The notes under the pieces were generated by a model. It was not told where the DNA came from. It did not search any database and saw only the letters and a list, made by a program, of their open reading frames with translations. Positions 45,072-57,515 of a stretch of DNA of 64,000 nt are shown piece after piece. A program made the translations under genes and the position numbers. The DNA lies in NCBI GenBank assembly GCA_965153455.1, contig OZ234503.1, forward strand, positions 11,599,118 through 11,663,117, written 5' to 3'. The DNA is from Sphagnum compactum (lineage: Eukaryota; Bryophyta; Sphagnopsida; Sphagnales). How positions within the stretch are numbered: the first letter of the stretch is position 1; each line of letters starts with the position of its first letter.

Positions 45072-48000
45072 ATGGCTTCAGCAGCAGTAGCCAGGTACAA
45101 TCTCACTACTACTACAGTTGAAGCTGCTTCATGATCTAAGTTCATTGATGGGTATGTGCAAGTATTGATTCTGAAATTCACAGAGATAGGTATGTGAGAG
45201 ACATGATAGATGATATACAAAAGGGGTTCTTTCTTGGTTCTTGTTGTGCCGGCTACCTCTCTGTGAGCTGCATCTCACTCCAGCAGATATCCTCTGCAAA
45301 TATGCACCTCTTTCTTCTTGGGTTTAAAGAAAGAAAGAGATAATAATGCATTGAAAGAAGTTTTTTGTGCATGCATTCAGTGCAAACTACTGCCAACTCA
45401 GAATTCTGTTGTCATGTGTATTCTTTTCTGCAAATAGTCTGCTGCACTTCAAAACTCTTGTGCTGCAAGAAGGGCACTGTGGTGATGACAGATTTCTCTG
45501 GAGTGTGGCAAAAATTAGTTTTGTTTGTTTTTTTGTTATGGGTGGTTCATAAAAGAATCAGATTGTGTGGTCTAAGTGGTTTTCCTGCTGTTTGAGAGCT
45601 GATGAAGCTAGTGGGGAAAGAGGCATGGCAGCAACCTTCATGGTCAATGTGATATAGCCTGATGCTTTGTGAGTGATGCTCATAAGGTTATGACCATATC
45701 TTACTCTTGCAGGAACTGACACAACAGTTAGCTTCAACCTGTTGTTTGTTGAGTTTTCTTTGCAATCTCATATATACATATCTGTCTTGTGTTTTAGTTT
45801 TTTCTGGTTTTTGTGGGAAGAGGCTACTACTGACTGTCAGTGATATCTGTGATGGGATTTTGGAACTTAAAAACCTGTTGGGTTGTGGGGGAGGGATGAT
45901 TTGCAGCTATGCGAACTCCCAGGACCTCGACTCTAAGTCAGAGTGCCCACCTCTTTTTGATGGCACAACCAGGTGTGTGACCCCATTGCTGCACATTTAG
46001 CCCATGCTTTGAGTTGTGCTCTGTGCAGGTTACTGGTCTCTAGCAAATCTTATTCTATATGTATTTATCAGCAGCAGTTTAACAATGGTCCCTGTACTGT
46101 CCTGATTTTCTGTTGTTACCTTCAAGATTCTCTAGGCCTTGTTTTTGCTTGTTGGTAATGATGAAACCCTGTGGCCCAACTTGGATGTGGCAGAAATTGG
46201 TCAGGCAATCATTTTTCTTTTGAAAATCCTGAATTTCGTGGTATCTAGATACCACAATCTGTCATGACCTGAGCAGAATTCTGGTGTTAGAGTTCACGTA
46301 GCCTGTCAACCTATATGTGCAGCAACCTGTATCTGAATCTATTCAATCTTTACTCTGGCTTTGAGGGTTCAAAGCAAATAGTAACCTTGTGGGGATGTTT
46401 GTGTGAGCAGACTGTATTATAGTGCTCTCTGCCCATATGCACAGCGTGTTTGGATTGCTCAGAAGTACAAGGTCTGTCTTTCATGACTTTGATTGACCAA
46501 GCTATGATGGAGAAATTGTGTGTGGGGTGTATTGTGAATGTTGCAACTGGCAAGTTGTTTAGCATGACTTTGATCATTGGTCCAGTACAAGTTGACCGGT
46601 ATGTTTTTGGCATTAGACAGGTGCTATAAACAGGCTCAGGAAATTGAAAGGACCTGCTTAGGTTTACAAGTGGAGAATTGCAATTTGATTTTGCACACTG
46701 TAAAGTGCCATTCAGAGCTTGGAAGCTTGTTGATCAGCTGGTAATTTGTGGATGGAGTTTCAGGGATTGGATGAAATAGAGTGCGTGCCAATCAGTCTTA
46801 GTGACAAGCCTGCTTGGTACAAGGAGAAAGTCTATCCTGTTGGCAAAGTGAGTTACATGCAAAGTGCTCATCAGTTTCATTTGTTTCTACATGCTTGTTG
46901 AGATGTAATTTGAGCCCATTTAGTAGCATTCTATTCTGATATCTACTTGGGAGGGTAGGTTCCAGCACTTGAACATAAAGGCAAAGTGAAGGGTGAAAGC
47001 TTGGACTTGCTTGAGTATCTTGACCAAGAATTTGGAGGGCCAACCATTGGACCTACTGTGCGTGCCCAAATTCTTATCTCTTTGTTGGTTTTTCTCCCTC
47101 TTTTTCTTTGTGATGCATGCACATTATCTGTACCTAGTAGTTAGTAATTGCAGAAACTGAAAGCAAGACTCTAATTGAATATTGCTCATACTTTGGTGAC
47201 AGGAAGAAGACAAGAAGCAGGCTGCTGCAGAACTGGTGAAGTATATTGAGACCTTGGGTAAGGCGGGCTATACTGCGTTGAGCTTAAAGGATGCAGCTCC
47301 AGCTGATATTGATGAGACCGCAGGTAAGAGTCCTCCACATTCCTGTTTGTCACAATTTCTGCATGATTAACAGAGTAGGGAAAAAAGAAATTGCTTGAGA
47401 ACATATGTATTTTGGTGGGTGTCCTTGAATGATTGTGGTTTTGGGAAGGAAGCACCATGATGGGAGATGATGGTCTGTTCCTGTTGTGTTACATCTCTCC
47501 CTTCATCATATGCTTGCACTATTTTTTCCAGGACCAGCATTTGACTATGTAGAGAATGCACTTGGAAAATATGCCAACGAAGGACCATTCTTCCTTGGAA
47601 AGTTTGGCTTGGTGAGTGGATTGCCAGTTTCTTTACTCCATTCTTAGCCCTTGACCTTCATTGACAAGTATGTGCTGCTGAGACAGGTTCATATTATGAT
47701 TTTTTCTTCACTCTGTGTTAAATAAAAGAATCATTTTCTAGTGGACTACTTTACTGTTGAGGATGTGCTGGCAGTTATACGTTCCCAATTGTTTTCTGTG
47801 AAACTTCTCATGTAAGCATGTGCCAGGTTGACATTGCATATGTCCCTTTCATTGAAAGATTGGAAATTGCCTTTGCTGGCCTCAAAAACTACGATATTAC
47901 TGCTGGTCGACCAAATCTCGCAAAATGGCTTAAGGTGATTTTCTTTGCCTCCTCTCTTTGTGCAAAATGAGTTATTGTGAATGTTTGTAAGTTCATGTCT

Positions 48001-48542
48001 TTGTCTGAGCATCAGAACTGCCTATATATTGTGGGGTACTTTCCCAAGAATGGCTGTTTCCCATCTTCCTTAAACATGAACGTATTGTTCATGAGCAAGA
48101 ACCGTTTTGTGGCATGAACAGGCTATGAATACTGTGGATGCATATAATGAAACCAAGCTGGAACGCAGTGTACTACTGGATATATACAAAAGAATGCTGG
48201 TGAGTATGAGCCAAACCTGTTGGGTCAATATGACCATGAAATAGATGAGTTCGTGAGGTGAGTTCTGATGTAGTACATTGAGCATTCCCTGGAATTCAAT
48301 GGCCTGGTGATGACTGAGTATATAGCATTGTGCTTCTTTTCTAGGGGCAGGATATCAGGATGCTTTCTTTGTGGGTTGTCCTTTCACCTAATATTCTTTC
48401 CCTGAGTAGTAGCTTGTGGATCGCTTTTTAACAAGTTTGCTGTCGTGATTTTGTCTGCTTGCAGGAGATGGATTACTTCAGGAAAGTTGGGATTGTGACA
48501 GATGAGAAGAAAGCAGCTGCAACTCCTGTGGCAACAAATTAA
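45072..48542 (+). CDS. Lambda-class glutathione transferase (GSTL)
   Basis: Ten exons: 45072-45094, 45907-45972, 46411-46471, 46764-46847, 46959-47057, 47203-47323, 47532-47611, 47827-47934, 48122-48199, 48465-48542 (798 bases, 265 residues). The lambda signature is clear: PPLFDGTTRLYYSALCPYAQ with catalytic Cys at about residue 37 in CPYA (Cys instead of Ser), cis-Pro in KVPALEH, GESLDLLEYLD in the glutathione site, and GPFFLGKFGLVDIAYVPFIE in the C-terminal helical domain. Lambda GSTs act as glutathione-dependent thiol-transferases or reductases, deglutathionylating small molecules such as flavonols, in cytosol or plastid. The frame is open upstream of the chosen ATG for at least 150 bases with Ser/Arg-rich plastid-transit-like content (for example SFAAVHPVIRPYPQLL) but no ATG, so a plastid form from an unseen upstream exon is possible. 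Confidence 0.92.
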
Positions 48543-48633
48543 AGAACTCATAAACAGATCACTTGAAGGGGACAAAGAGCACTAAGGTACAAGATGCATT
48601 TATAAATAACGGTATATTCGGGGTCTAAGGAGT

Positions 48634-48930
48634 TGCCCAGTTCTTGTGCGTATTGCAAGATTTTTTTCCCATTTCATGCAGTACCTTCCATTCATTGGGT
48701 CCAACTTGAAATGCTTTGTTTTATCGTTGAAACAACACAATCAAGGGTAGCGTGGGACAAGTTGGGTGAAGTAAAGTTTATGCCCAGTTCTTGTGCGTAT
48801 TGCAAGAATTTTTTCCCATTTCATGCAGTACCTTTCATTCATTGGGTCCAACTTGAAATGCTTTGTTTTATCGTTGAAACAACACAATCAAGGGTAGCGT
48901 GGGACAAGTTGGGTGAAGTAAAGTTTATGT
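48634..48930. repeat. Two-copy 147-base tandem duplication in the GST 3' region
   Basis: TGCCCAGTTCTTGTGCGTAT starts at 48634 and 48781. The copies are nearly identical through AAGTTGGGTGAAGTAAAGTT, differing at a few bases, so the duplication is recent. It begins about 90 bases after the GST stop codon. Confidence 0.92.
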
Positions 48931-51912
48931 CACCGTCAGATTGTATATAACTTGGGATTGTATATATATATACCCTTGCTGACCTTGCTTACCTGAAGAA
49001 CCTAATCTTGTGTTAAAAAAATCTTTTTTCAAACATTTCGGTTTTATCAGTAGGGTTATGTTTGAAGTCAAGCTCACGAGAATCTTATTTAACACTCTCC
49101 AAATTGAGGAATTTGGAGACATTGGTATACACCTAGTAGTAAAGCTTTTGAAATGCCGTTCAGCCTAATAATTAGTTTAGTTTGTTCTTCTCTTGTAATT
49201 ATAATTCTAACCACAATTAGTTCTCGGCTTAATTCAATCTAATCCTAAGTTTCAACTTAGGCCCACTTTACATTAGGAGTCAAGTCCAAGTTTGAACTCA
49301 AATCAATCAAGCATTCCTAGTGGTGCAATCATTAACATCAATCAGCGCCAAAGGCTTTACACTAGGAGTCAAGGCTGAAAAAGAAAACAATTTTTTTAAT
49401 TTATCACTTTATGGGCCAGACTTGGCACAAAGGCATAAAAAGGATAATTATCAACATAGTAAGCCAATTTGCAACCCTTGGGGTCAATGTTGCTGCAATA
49501 AAATATTGTTGTTTTGATCAAATCCATATTGTAAGATCAAACCAAACCCTAAACCGAAGCTTATATCTTTTATTTTTTATTTCATCGTTTTTCATTTTTC
49601 TCTTTTTTTGTGGAACTTTTATGCTTGTTTGTAAATGATGGAGGGATTTTTTTTGTGTTTTTTTTTATTTGGGATATGCCCATGAAAAACATAAGAGTTG
49701 CAAGAATCTTGTGCCTATGTTCGTTCATGGTGGTTTGATTTTTAGGGTTTAGTTTGGGAAAGGAAGCAAAGATGAAAAGAAATATGATATGAAGAAAGAA
49801 TGAATGAAAACATAGAAAAGGTTGAAAGTTTGATCCCTATTTTTGGCCTTAATGGCTTTACACATGAATTCATGGGCTCCAAAACAAATAATAATTTATT
49901 AGTAACTTGAGGCCATGCAATGAGTCAAGAAGTGCTTAAATTTTCCAATATTGACCCCAAAATTTTTTGGCCTCAACTTCTCGTCTAAAGCAAGCCTTAG
50001 TCTAAACATTGTGTACATTCACTTTCGTAAGTTGAGTCGTGGCCAAAAGTAGAGGTTACCAAAACCTCTAAATTATTCTTTTGTTACAACGGATGGCATG
50101 CATATGGTCTAAACAAAGTTCCATGAAAACAAAAGTTCTCCACTATCTACTAGAACATAGGTGAATCGGAACCTTCTAGATTCTCTCTCATTGAACATCC
50201 ATGTACCTCTAATGACATTTTCCATTCCCATATTCCAATGTATCCCAAAAGCTTTTACAAGAAGAGAGATTCTACCCAATCCCACCCTTATAGAAAATTA
50301 ACCTTTATTTCCTAGACTTCAAGTGAAGAGTAGTTGCAGGCCCAAACTTGGAGCACCTAGCAAAGGTACTCATTTTTTCCCACACTTAAAACATAAACAC
50401 CTTTAAAAAATGCCATTAAAGATCACTCATGAACCCTCACTGTTCTACATCACTTTCACCACCAACCTATCACTAACAACCTCCCACAAACTCTACACTC
50501 CAACGCAATAGAAATTCAAAGAGCAAAGTCATGCATGTAGAGCATTCATCTCTCAATGCATTTCTATATAACACCTTCTATTAACTTCACTATACACCAA
50601 ACAAATTTCATAGTACTTAGCTCTTTTCTTTGTCCTTCCAAAAACCATCCAACAAATCCCCCAAATTGCAAAAAATTTCTCCTTTAAATATTCATAGGTC
50701 CTCATCTTTCCGTAATCCAAAGCACCAATAATAGTCATACTCCCATGAGTTCTCATGAAGAACAAAAACCAACATAGATAAGCTCACACACTTATGATCT
50801 AAATTAAAAGGAACAAAGCATCCACATTCTCTTTCTTCCATGAATGCACAACCTATAAACATAAAACACACAAAACAAACATGATATTCCGAACACCATA
50901 TGGTTAGTGTGCTCATGACAACCATTGTGTTCCATCAATTGTCGTTATAGGGCAATACTTTTGACAACTTTTTCATTTTAGGGTTCTTTTTAGGTCACCA
51001 TGTATCTACATAAATGCTTTTCTATGATTGTATTAAAATCTTTCTTTACAATTTATTGAAAACTGTCTCATGACTTTTGCTTGATCATTCATGTTATATC
51101 GCTTTTAAACAAATCACACAAAAATGCAGGGAAGGTTTATTACACAAGACCCTTTGTAAACATTGATTTCACTAGAAGGCTACAACTTTTTAAATGTCAA
51201 ATTTTGCAAAGCACCTCACTTTTTAAGGATCATATTATCATATTTCCACAAAAAAGAATAAGCAAAACCCATTGAAAAATATTCACATTATAGTTAGTCC
51301 AAATGTTGTGTACTATTTTTTTATTTTCTTAATATATTTTTTTTTCCCTATAAATAGAGGATCTGAAATAATTCAATAGTTTTTTGTTCTTCATTTTTTT
51401 GAAAACAAAATTTGGTGTCATTGTTACATTCATGTCCAATTTTCAAATAAAAAGACATTGATTCCCCCTTAATCTTTGTTATAATAACAATTGTGCAACA
51501 AAAGATGCTTGCAACATCATTTGAGAATGTAATATCAAGAAGATTAGTGTGGCATTGACCCAAGTGTGAACTCTACAATTTTTAGATCTAAGATGACATT
51601 GTTGATTTTTTATTGAACTTGTAATGACAAAGATTACGCAAAAACGCAATTTCTCCCACACCTTAGCTCTAAAAATTACAAAATCACCTTCCATTAAACC
51701 CTACCCACTTCAAAGGACTTTCCAACAATACCAAGAATGCACCTCAATTTCCCGATAATCTTTAATTTTCATTTTCTTGAATTTTCAATGCAATATTATT
51801 ATTCAACATTCAATAAACCCTACACTGAAGGTCTAAACATTACAAAGCCACCTTAGGCCACCCCTATTCATTGAAAGGCTCCAACAATACCAAATGCACA
51901 ATGTGAGATGAT
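48931..51912. other. Gene-free AT-rich interval
   Basis: No gene seen. A (TA)n-like run GTATATATATATAC at 48958-48973. Small open frames on both strands (for example 50692-50925 -) have no recognised motif. Confidence 0.45.
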
Positions 51913-52088
51913 GTGGGGTGGAAGATCTCAACATGACAATCAAACAAACAAACTATCATCCCTAATATATAAATTCGAATCATATGATGTCATTGGTAGT
52001 GTGGGGTGGAAGATCTCGACATGACAATCAAGCAAACAAACTATCATCCCTAATATATAGATTCGGATCATATGATGTCATTGGTAGT
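51913..52088. repeat. Two-copy 88-base tandem duplication
   Basis: GTGGGGTGGAAGATCTC begins at 51913 and again at 52001; the copies are almost identical, with a few substitutions such as AAATTCGAAT against GATTCGGAT. Confidence 0.92.
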
Positions 52089-53592
52089 GCTCTGAGTATA
52101 CATTATGATCTTGCAAATGTACATAGTTGTTTGACACTCACCACAACAATCACCTTCGTGTGGTGAGTGTCAATTTTGGAACAAGTTTTTTTGTATCTCT
52201 AAATGTTTGAGAATGTATGTTAAGTTCTCAAACTTTTGGTGTCATGTTGCAAAACAAGTGTGTTGGGAATCCACCAATTTTTTGGCCTCAAAAAAGAATT
52301 TACATGACATTTTACTCTACTTTTCAAACAATGGCATTGCCATATATCAATTCTTTTGAAAAACATTGTAATAACTCAGAAGTGGTGACAATTTTAAAAA
52401 CATCCATCCTTTAGCGATTGGATTTTTATATAAAAATGGCCAAAATAAAAAGAATGTTAAATTGCCACCACTAACCCAAAAATGACATCCATCTTAAAAG
52501 GAATAATCAAATGGTCTACAAATCAACTATTTCGCACCTTAAAACATAACAACAATCCGATTATCCTAATCCATCATTGAGTTGCAAGGCGAAAATTTGG
52601 TTTAAAACATAAGTTTAGTGATCTCCAAATGATCGGTGATTTGTGTTTTCAGCCAATTGCAGGTGAAAAGATTGTTCATAAAAATTTGAAACCCTCGAGC
52701 TGTTGTAATCACTAGTTATGTTTCACAACTTTTCGAATGAAAATCACGCATGTACAAAACACCAAAAGAAATGGAGAAATGCAAGAACAAGTGTTTGCAA
52801 CTTTGAATGAACAAAGCTGCACACTCAACAGTGTAGCAAAGATTGCGTGGAGAGTGTGTTTCAAATTGTCGCATTCTCTTGCCACAATCTTTTGTTAACA
52901 TTTTGACTTGTGCAAGAGCAAACTAGAATGGTGCTTAGCAAACTGAACCGTATTTTAAACATTGTTTTTCCTTGGAGAATGAAGGATTTCTGACAAAGTG
53001 CTATAACTTGAGCAACAACTTCTCTGAACACATATCTTGTTCTAAGATTGATTTTTGAAAGTAGACAATTATACCAACCATATAAAAGCACAGAAGGTTT
53101 GGTGCAAACCCACCTGTTAGTTCTTCCTTCTGACTTGAAAGAAAGAGTATTCCAAGGGTCCATGTGAGTACAAAATTCCAGCTTCACAATCAGAGCAATT
53201 TGTAAGTACATTATTATAACATTCTTCCAACATTCGTGCGAGTTACAACTGAAATGGAATTCAACTCACTAATAGCTGCTCATTACTCAGAAAGTGTCTT
53301 TCAGAAATAGTAGCAACTTCATGAGCATGTTTGCATCTTTACCAATATGCAGTCCTATTCCTTATAGATAGTCCTTTTACATTGCCACTAAACCCAATCT
53401 CCAAGTTTGCAGCAATCATCACATCTATGATGCATTTGTTGAGTCCCACAAACTTTCTATGTTGTTGTGTTTGGATTAAAGAAGTGAACAAACAAACTGT
53501 ATACAACGCTTGCAAAACCAACATGAAACATGCAGAGAAAGTGCAGCTGGTTCTTGTGCAGGATGTTTTTCGATCTAGGATGCTTTCAATTT
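52089..53592. other. Gene-free interval; downstream region of the quinone oxidoreductase
   Basis: No gene recognised on either strand. The minus-strand oxidoreductase ends at 53593, so its 3' UTR lies in the right part. Confidence 0.45.
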
Positions 53593-55786
53593 CTAGGTGG
53601 TGAGTATCACTTTGCCAAAGTGTGTGCCACGTTCCAAAACACGATGAGCATCATCTGCCTTCTCCAAAGGAAGAACATCCTCAATTATTACCTTAACCTT
53701 GCCTGCTTCAATCTCTGGCCACACGTTCTTGACAACTTCTTGTACAATTGCTGCCTTGTCTTTTGTTGGCCGACTGCGTAATCCCCCAGCTGTACCAACC
53801 AAACCAACCAACAACCATGATCTTAGCTGCTTACACCACTTTTTCTGTTGGCAGCAACCTTTGATCCACAAAAGCCTGAAAAATAGAAGAGGATGCACTT
53901 GCTGTGGCACAATGTTTTGTAATCACATACAAAGTGTAAGCAGCTTGGAGAGTTCAATATATTACCAGCAATAGTTGCACGCTTTGCCATAAGCAATCCA
54001 AGGTTGATCTCTCCATTTGCTCCCCCTTGTAGCCCAATGATGAAGATCCGCCCATCCAAGGCCAAAGCCTCTAGATTCTTATTCAGATATGGAGCTCCAA
54101 TAACATCAAGTATGACATCCACACCTGCAATCCAAGGTTCAAGTATGTACATGGAGAAGACAATGATTCAGCCGTAGGAAAGAAAGCATAAGGAAATCTG
54201 GAAATTTCCTGGAGCTAGAATGCAAATCTTGTCAAAAGTGCATGATCAATCTACATTCGAATATAAGGAGATCGATGTGTGAACAACACGCACCTTTACC
54301 GCCAGTCTCTTCCTTTACCCGAGCAACAAAGTCCTCAGTCTTGTAATTAATTGCAACATCTGCGCCAAGCTCAAGGCACTTCTTGAGCTTTTCATCACTC
54401 CCTGTCAACAACAGCAAAAAAAATTCCAGTCCAACATCATCATGCTTGCTTGGGGCATGCCTGCCTGTGTGCCTCTTGCAAAACATGGAAAAAAAACTCG
54501 AGCTCCGTTGGAACAAACACAAGAATTCGTACTATCTGAAGGAGGAGGAGGAGGAGGAAAACAGAAGTACTAAAGTGAGCAACTTTTGTTGTTGCCGTGT
54601 TGGACAGAGCTCTTCTTTACCAGCAGTGACAAACACTTTTGCGCCTTTTGCCTTGGCAAGCTGGATTGCAAATGTGCCTATACCACTACCACCACCATGT
54701 ATCTGCATCCAAGGAACCAAAAACACTTTCATGAATTGTCTTTCCCACAACGAGAAAATCAGGCAAGACAAGAAGAAGCATGTATTGATCAATCACAGAG
54801 CTTATAGAAGAACCAGTTGAAAGAAAGAAAGAAAGAAAGAAAGACTGGTGCCAATTGCAACCGGTGCACATCTTCAGAAGAAGAACCAGCCGAAAGAAAG
54901 AAAGATAGATAGACTAGTGCCAATTGCAACCAGTGCACAGCTTCAGAAGAAGAACCAGTCAAAAGAAAGAAAGACTAGTGCCAATTGCATCCGGTGTCCG
55001 TAATCTTCAGAAGAAGAAGTTGTTGTTGTAATCCGTAGTAATACTCTTGGCTCTACACCTGCCTCCCACATGAAATCAGTAAAGAATCTGATGACTCTGG
55101 AATGATCTCTTCATGTGTGAAGAAGATTGGCTGAAGAAGGTGACAGTTGCATGCATGCATGATGACATACCAGAAGGCTTTCACCCGGTTGAAGATGCGT
55201 GGTCATGAAGACAGTGGACCAGACTGTGGATGCAACTTCAGGAATCGCTGCTGCATCCCGCAGAGACACACCCTTCGGGATTGGAAACACTTGACCTTCT
55301 GGCACATTCACCTTCTCTGCATATCCTCCTCCTCCAAGCAATGCACACACCTGCAGCGGGAAGCAAAGGAATTGCTATCAAACAAGATCTGAGACTGTAT
55401 GCTTTTTCCCCCCTTGTGGAAACCCCTGCTGCTGCTGCAACACAACCAAGAAACTGATCACCATCTACAACAATCAAGCAAACAAGGCATCTTCTTCTTC
55501 TTCTTCTTCTTCTTCTTCTTCTCTTCAAGCGTACCTGGTCTCCGACTTTCCACTTGGAAACTCCAGGGCCGACGCTCTCTATGGTTCCAGAGACTTCAAG
55601 GCCCGGGTACAAAGAAGCGCCTGGAGGTGGCGGATAGTTGCCTTGTCGTTGCATGATGTCTGCTCTGTTCAATGCAGTTGCAGCCGTTCTGATGACCACT
55701 TCTCCCTCGCCTGCTTTCGGATCCGGCACCTCCCTGAGCTCCAGGACTTCAGGACCGCCTGGCTTGGTAATCTCGATGGCCCTCAT
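53593..55786 (-). CDS. NAD(P)H:quinone oxidoreductase, PIG3/zeta-crystallin type (MDR family)
   Basis: Six exons in transcript order: 55786-55535, 55350-55171, 54702-54621, 54401-54294, 54124-53966, 53789-53593. They total 978 bases (325 residues) in one frame. It matches the MDR subgroup of TP53I3/PIG3-like quinone reductases: N-terminal MRAIEITKPGGPEVLELREV, the GroES-like segment TALNRADIMQRQGNYPPPPG, VCALLGGGGYAEKV, PEVASTVWSTVF, the nucleotide-binding GGGSGIGTFAIQLAK (about residues 147-161), GADVAINYKTEDF, GVDVILDVIGAPYL, and a C-terminal ADDAHRVLERGTHFGKVIL. No zinc-binding Cys cluster is seen, as usual for this group. It should reduce quinones with NADPH and may help with oxidative stress. 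Length equals the family norm (about 325-335 residues). A (TTC)n tract lies in intron 1 and a three-unit tandem repeat in intron 2. Confidence 0.92.
54806..55015. repeat. Three-unit tandem repeat in intron 2 of the quinone oxidoreductase
   Basis: GTGCCAATTGCAACCGGTGC-type anchors recur near 54847, 54916 and 54977, each followed by a TTCAGAAGAAGAACCAG block and GAAAGAAAGAAAG runs; spacing 69 and 61 bases. The GAAA-rich part varies in length. Confidence 0.8.
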
Positions 55787-56226
55787 CTTGTTGTTCTCGC
55801 AGCAGCAAATCTTCTAGAAACGATTTCCTTACGTGATGGACTGTCCACTCCAGAGAGCAATCTCTTTCTCTTTCTCTTCTCTTCTCTTCTTCAGAAAGAA
55901 TCAGAACAGGACTAGTTAGTACCTCCCGAGCGGGTCGTCCGCAGGCACTTTGAACGCAAACTCTTGATGATGGCAACGACGAGATGCGCATGAGGACGTG
56001 TCGAGAAGCATGCAAAACAGCATGCGGGACATCAAGACAACTGCTGAGATTGCAAGCTCCCGGCTACGCCTGCTCGTCCAGATGGATACCACGTGCTACT
56101 TACTGAGTTCGCTTTTTTTCCGGAGGTTTTCAAGACATGTGCATCGTTGTTTGTTTGTGCGACGGACGTCCTCTTGCTTCTTGCAAGCTCTCTGGAATCG
56201 CTGCTTTCCTGACATGATCTTCCTTT

Positions 56227-56412
56227 CGCCTTGCTTCGTTGTTGCCCCAGAACGACCATTGCAGCAGCAGCAATGGACGGAGACAGCATAGGCACTACTA
56301 CTACTACTGTCGGCTCTGCCGCCTTGCTTCGTTGTTGCCCCAGAACGACCATTGCAGCAGCAGCAATGGACGGAGACAGCATAGGCACTACTACTACTAC
56401 TGTCGGCTCTGC
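56227..56412. repeat. Two-copy 93-base tandem duplication
   Basis: CGCCTTGCTTCGTTGTTGCC begins at 56227 and again at 56320, and the copies match exactly or nearly so through CACTACTACTACTACTGTCG and GGCTCTGC. 93 is a multiple of three, and overlapping open frames exist on both strands (56032-56556 - and 56231-56743 +), but neither has a recognised domain. Confidence 0.93.
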
Positions 56413-56756
56413 AAGGGGGCAGCGTGCAGGGCAGACTATTATGGAGGATAGAGAGAGATCTTTCTCGGGAGTGAGAAATCCGGGCCGACGAGGAGGAGGA
56501 GGATCTGGAGGTAGGAACTGCGGCGGGTTAGAAGCTGCACACAGAAGAGAGTGCACTGGAAGAGCAGCAGATTCAGTGCCTGGAAGTAATATACGGAGCT
56601 GTCATCACAGAACGAGAAAGAAGGAAGATGACATGCAGATATCATGTCACCATAGCTGCAGCCATCCATTGAAATGCCCCATCTTGTTGAGGAACGAAAG
56701 AAAACCGTGCTGCACATCTTCTTCACCATCTCTGAAACCTTGACAAAACACAAGCT

Positions 56757-57515
56757 TCCAAGGTAATAGACATCTGAACTATTATCACTTTGCTCAGTTT
56801 TTCTTTATTCTTTTGCTTCCTCTACCTTGAACATTGTGCTGTAGCTGCAGAACCCACAAATTAAAATGCCCTTCGACAGGAACCAAAGAAACCCATCCAT
56901 GACTTTGTTCATGATTTCTGAAAAACCCCAACCTCAAATCCTTTTGACTGCAGTCCTCTACTGTACCAAAGTTGATGCATCTCCTTGAATCCAACCCATT
57001 CCGATGAGAAGTTTGTAAAACCCCATCAGGTTTTGATTGGGTCTCTTTGGGTATGCATGTGATTGACATACCTGCTCTTTTTTCTTACTCTCCAACAACA
57101 TCAATGTCTCCTCTAGCTTGAGGTGATGAGCAGGTAATATATAACTGGAATTGGGAATTGAAATTTTGCTCCTCCTTTTTAGCTTGAGGTGATGAGCAAG
57201 TACTATAACCCCAATTGGGAATTGAAATTATGCTCTTGGAAACAATCAAAAGTTGCCGAGTTGTCAAGCCTTCAAGTCAAAGACTGATGAATCTGTTGCG
57301 TCTATGTGGTGAGAGGGTGGTTTTTCAATCACACAATTTGTGAGTCCGTGCAGCAGGTAACAGACATCTAAACTATCACCTTGTTGAGATTTTTCTTTGC
57401 TTCCTCTAGTTGAACATTGTGCTATAGCTGCTGCCATGAGTAAATACAGGAACCAAAGAAACCATCCATGAATTTTGTTCATGATTTTTGAAATCCCAAC
57501 CCTAGAACCATGTGA
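56757..57515. repeat. Segmental duplication, blocks 56757-56945 and 57353-57512
   Basis: Two ~170-base blocks in direct orientation about 596 bases apart. Both carry AGGTAA(T/C)AGACATCT, a TTTGCTTCCTCTA block, TTGAACATTGTGCT, GGAACCAAAGAAAC, CCATCCATGA and TTGTTCATGATTT. Between them, AGCTTGAGGTGATGAGCA occurs at about 57115 and 57181, a second smaller duplication of ~66 bases. Confidence 0.8.

Noticed and set aside
55749-56556. Minus-strand open frames upstream of the quinone oxidoreductase as extra exons
   Set aside because: The oxidoreductase starts cleanly at ATG 55786 with the family N-terminus; the upstream frames show no match and are explained by the 93-base duplication.
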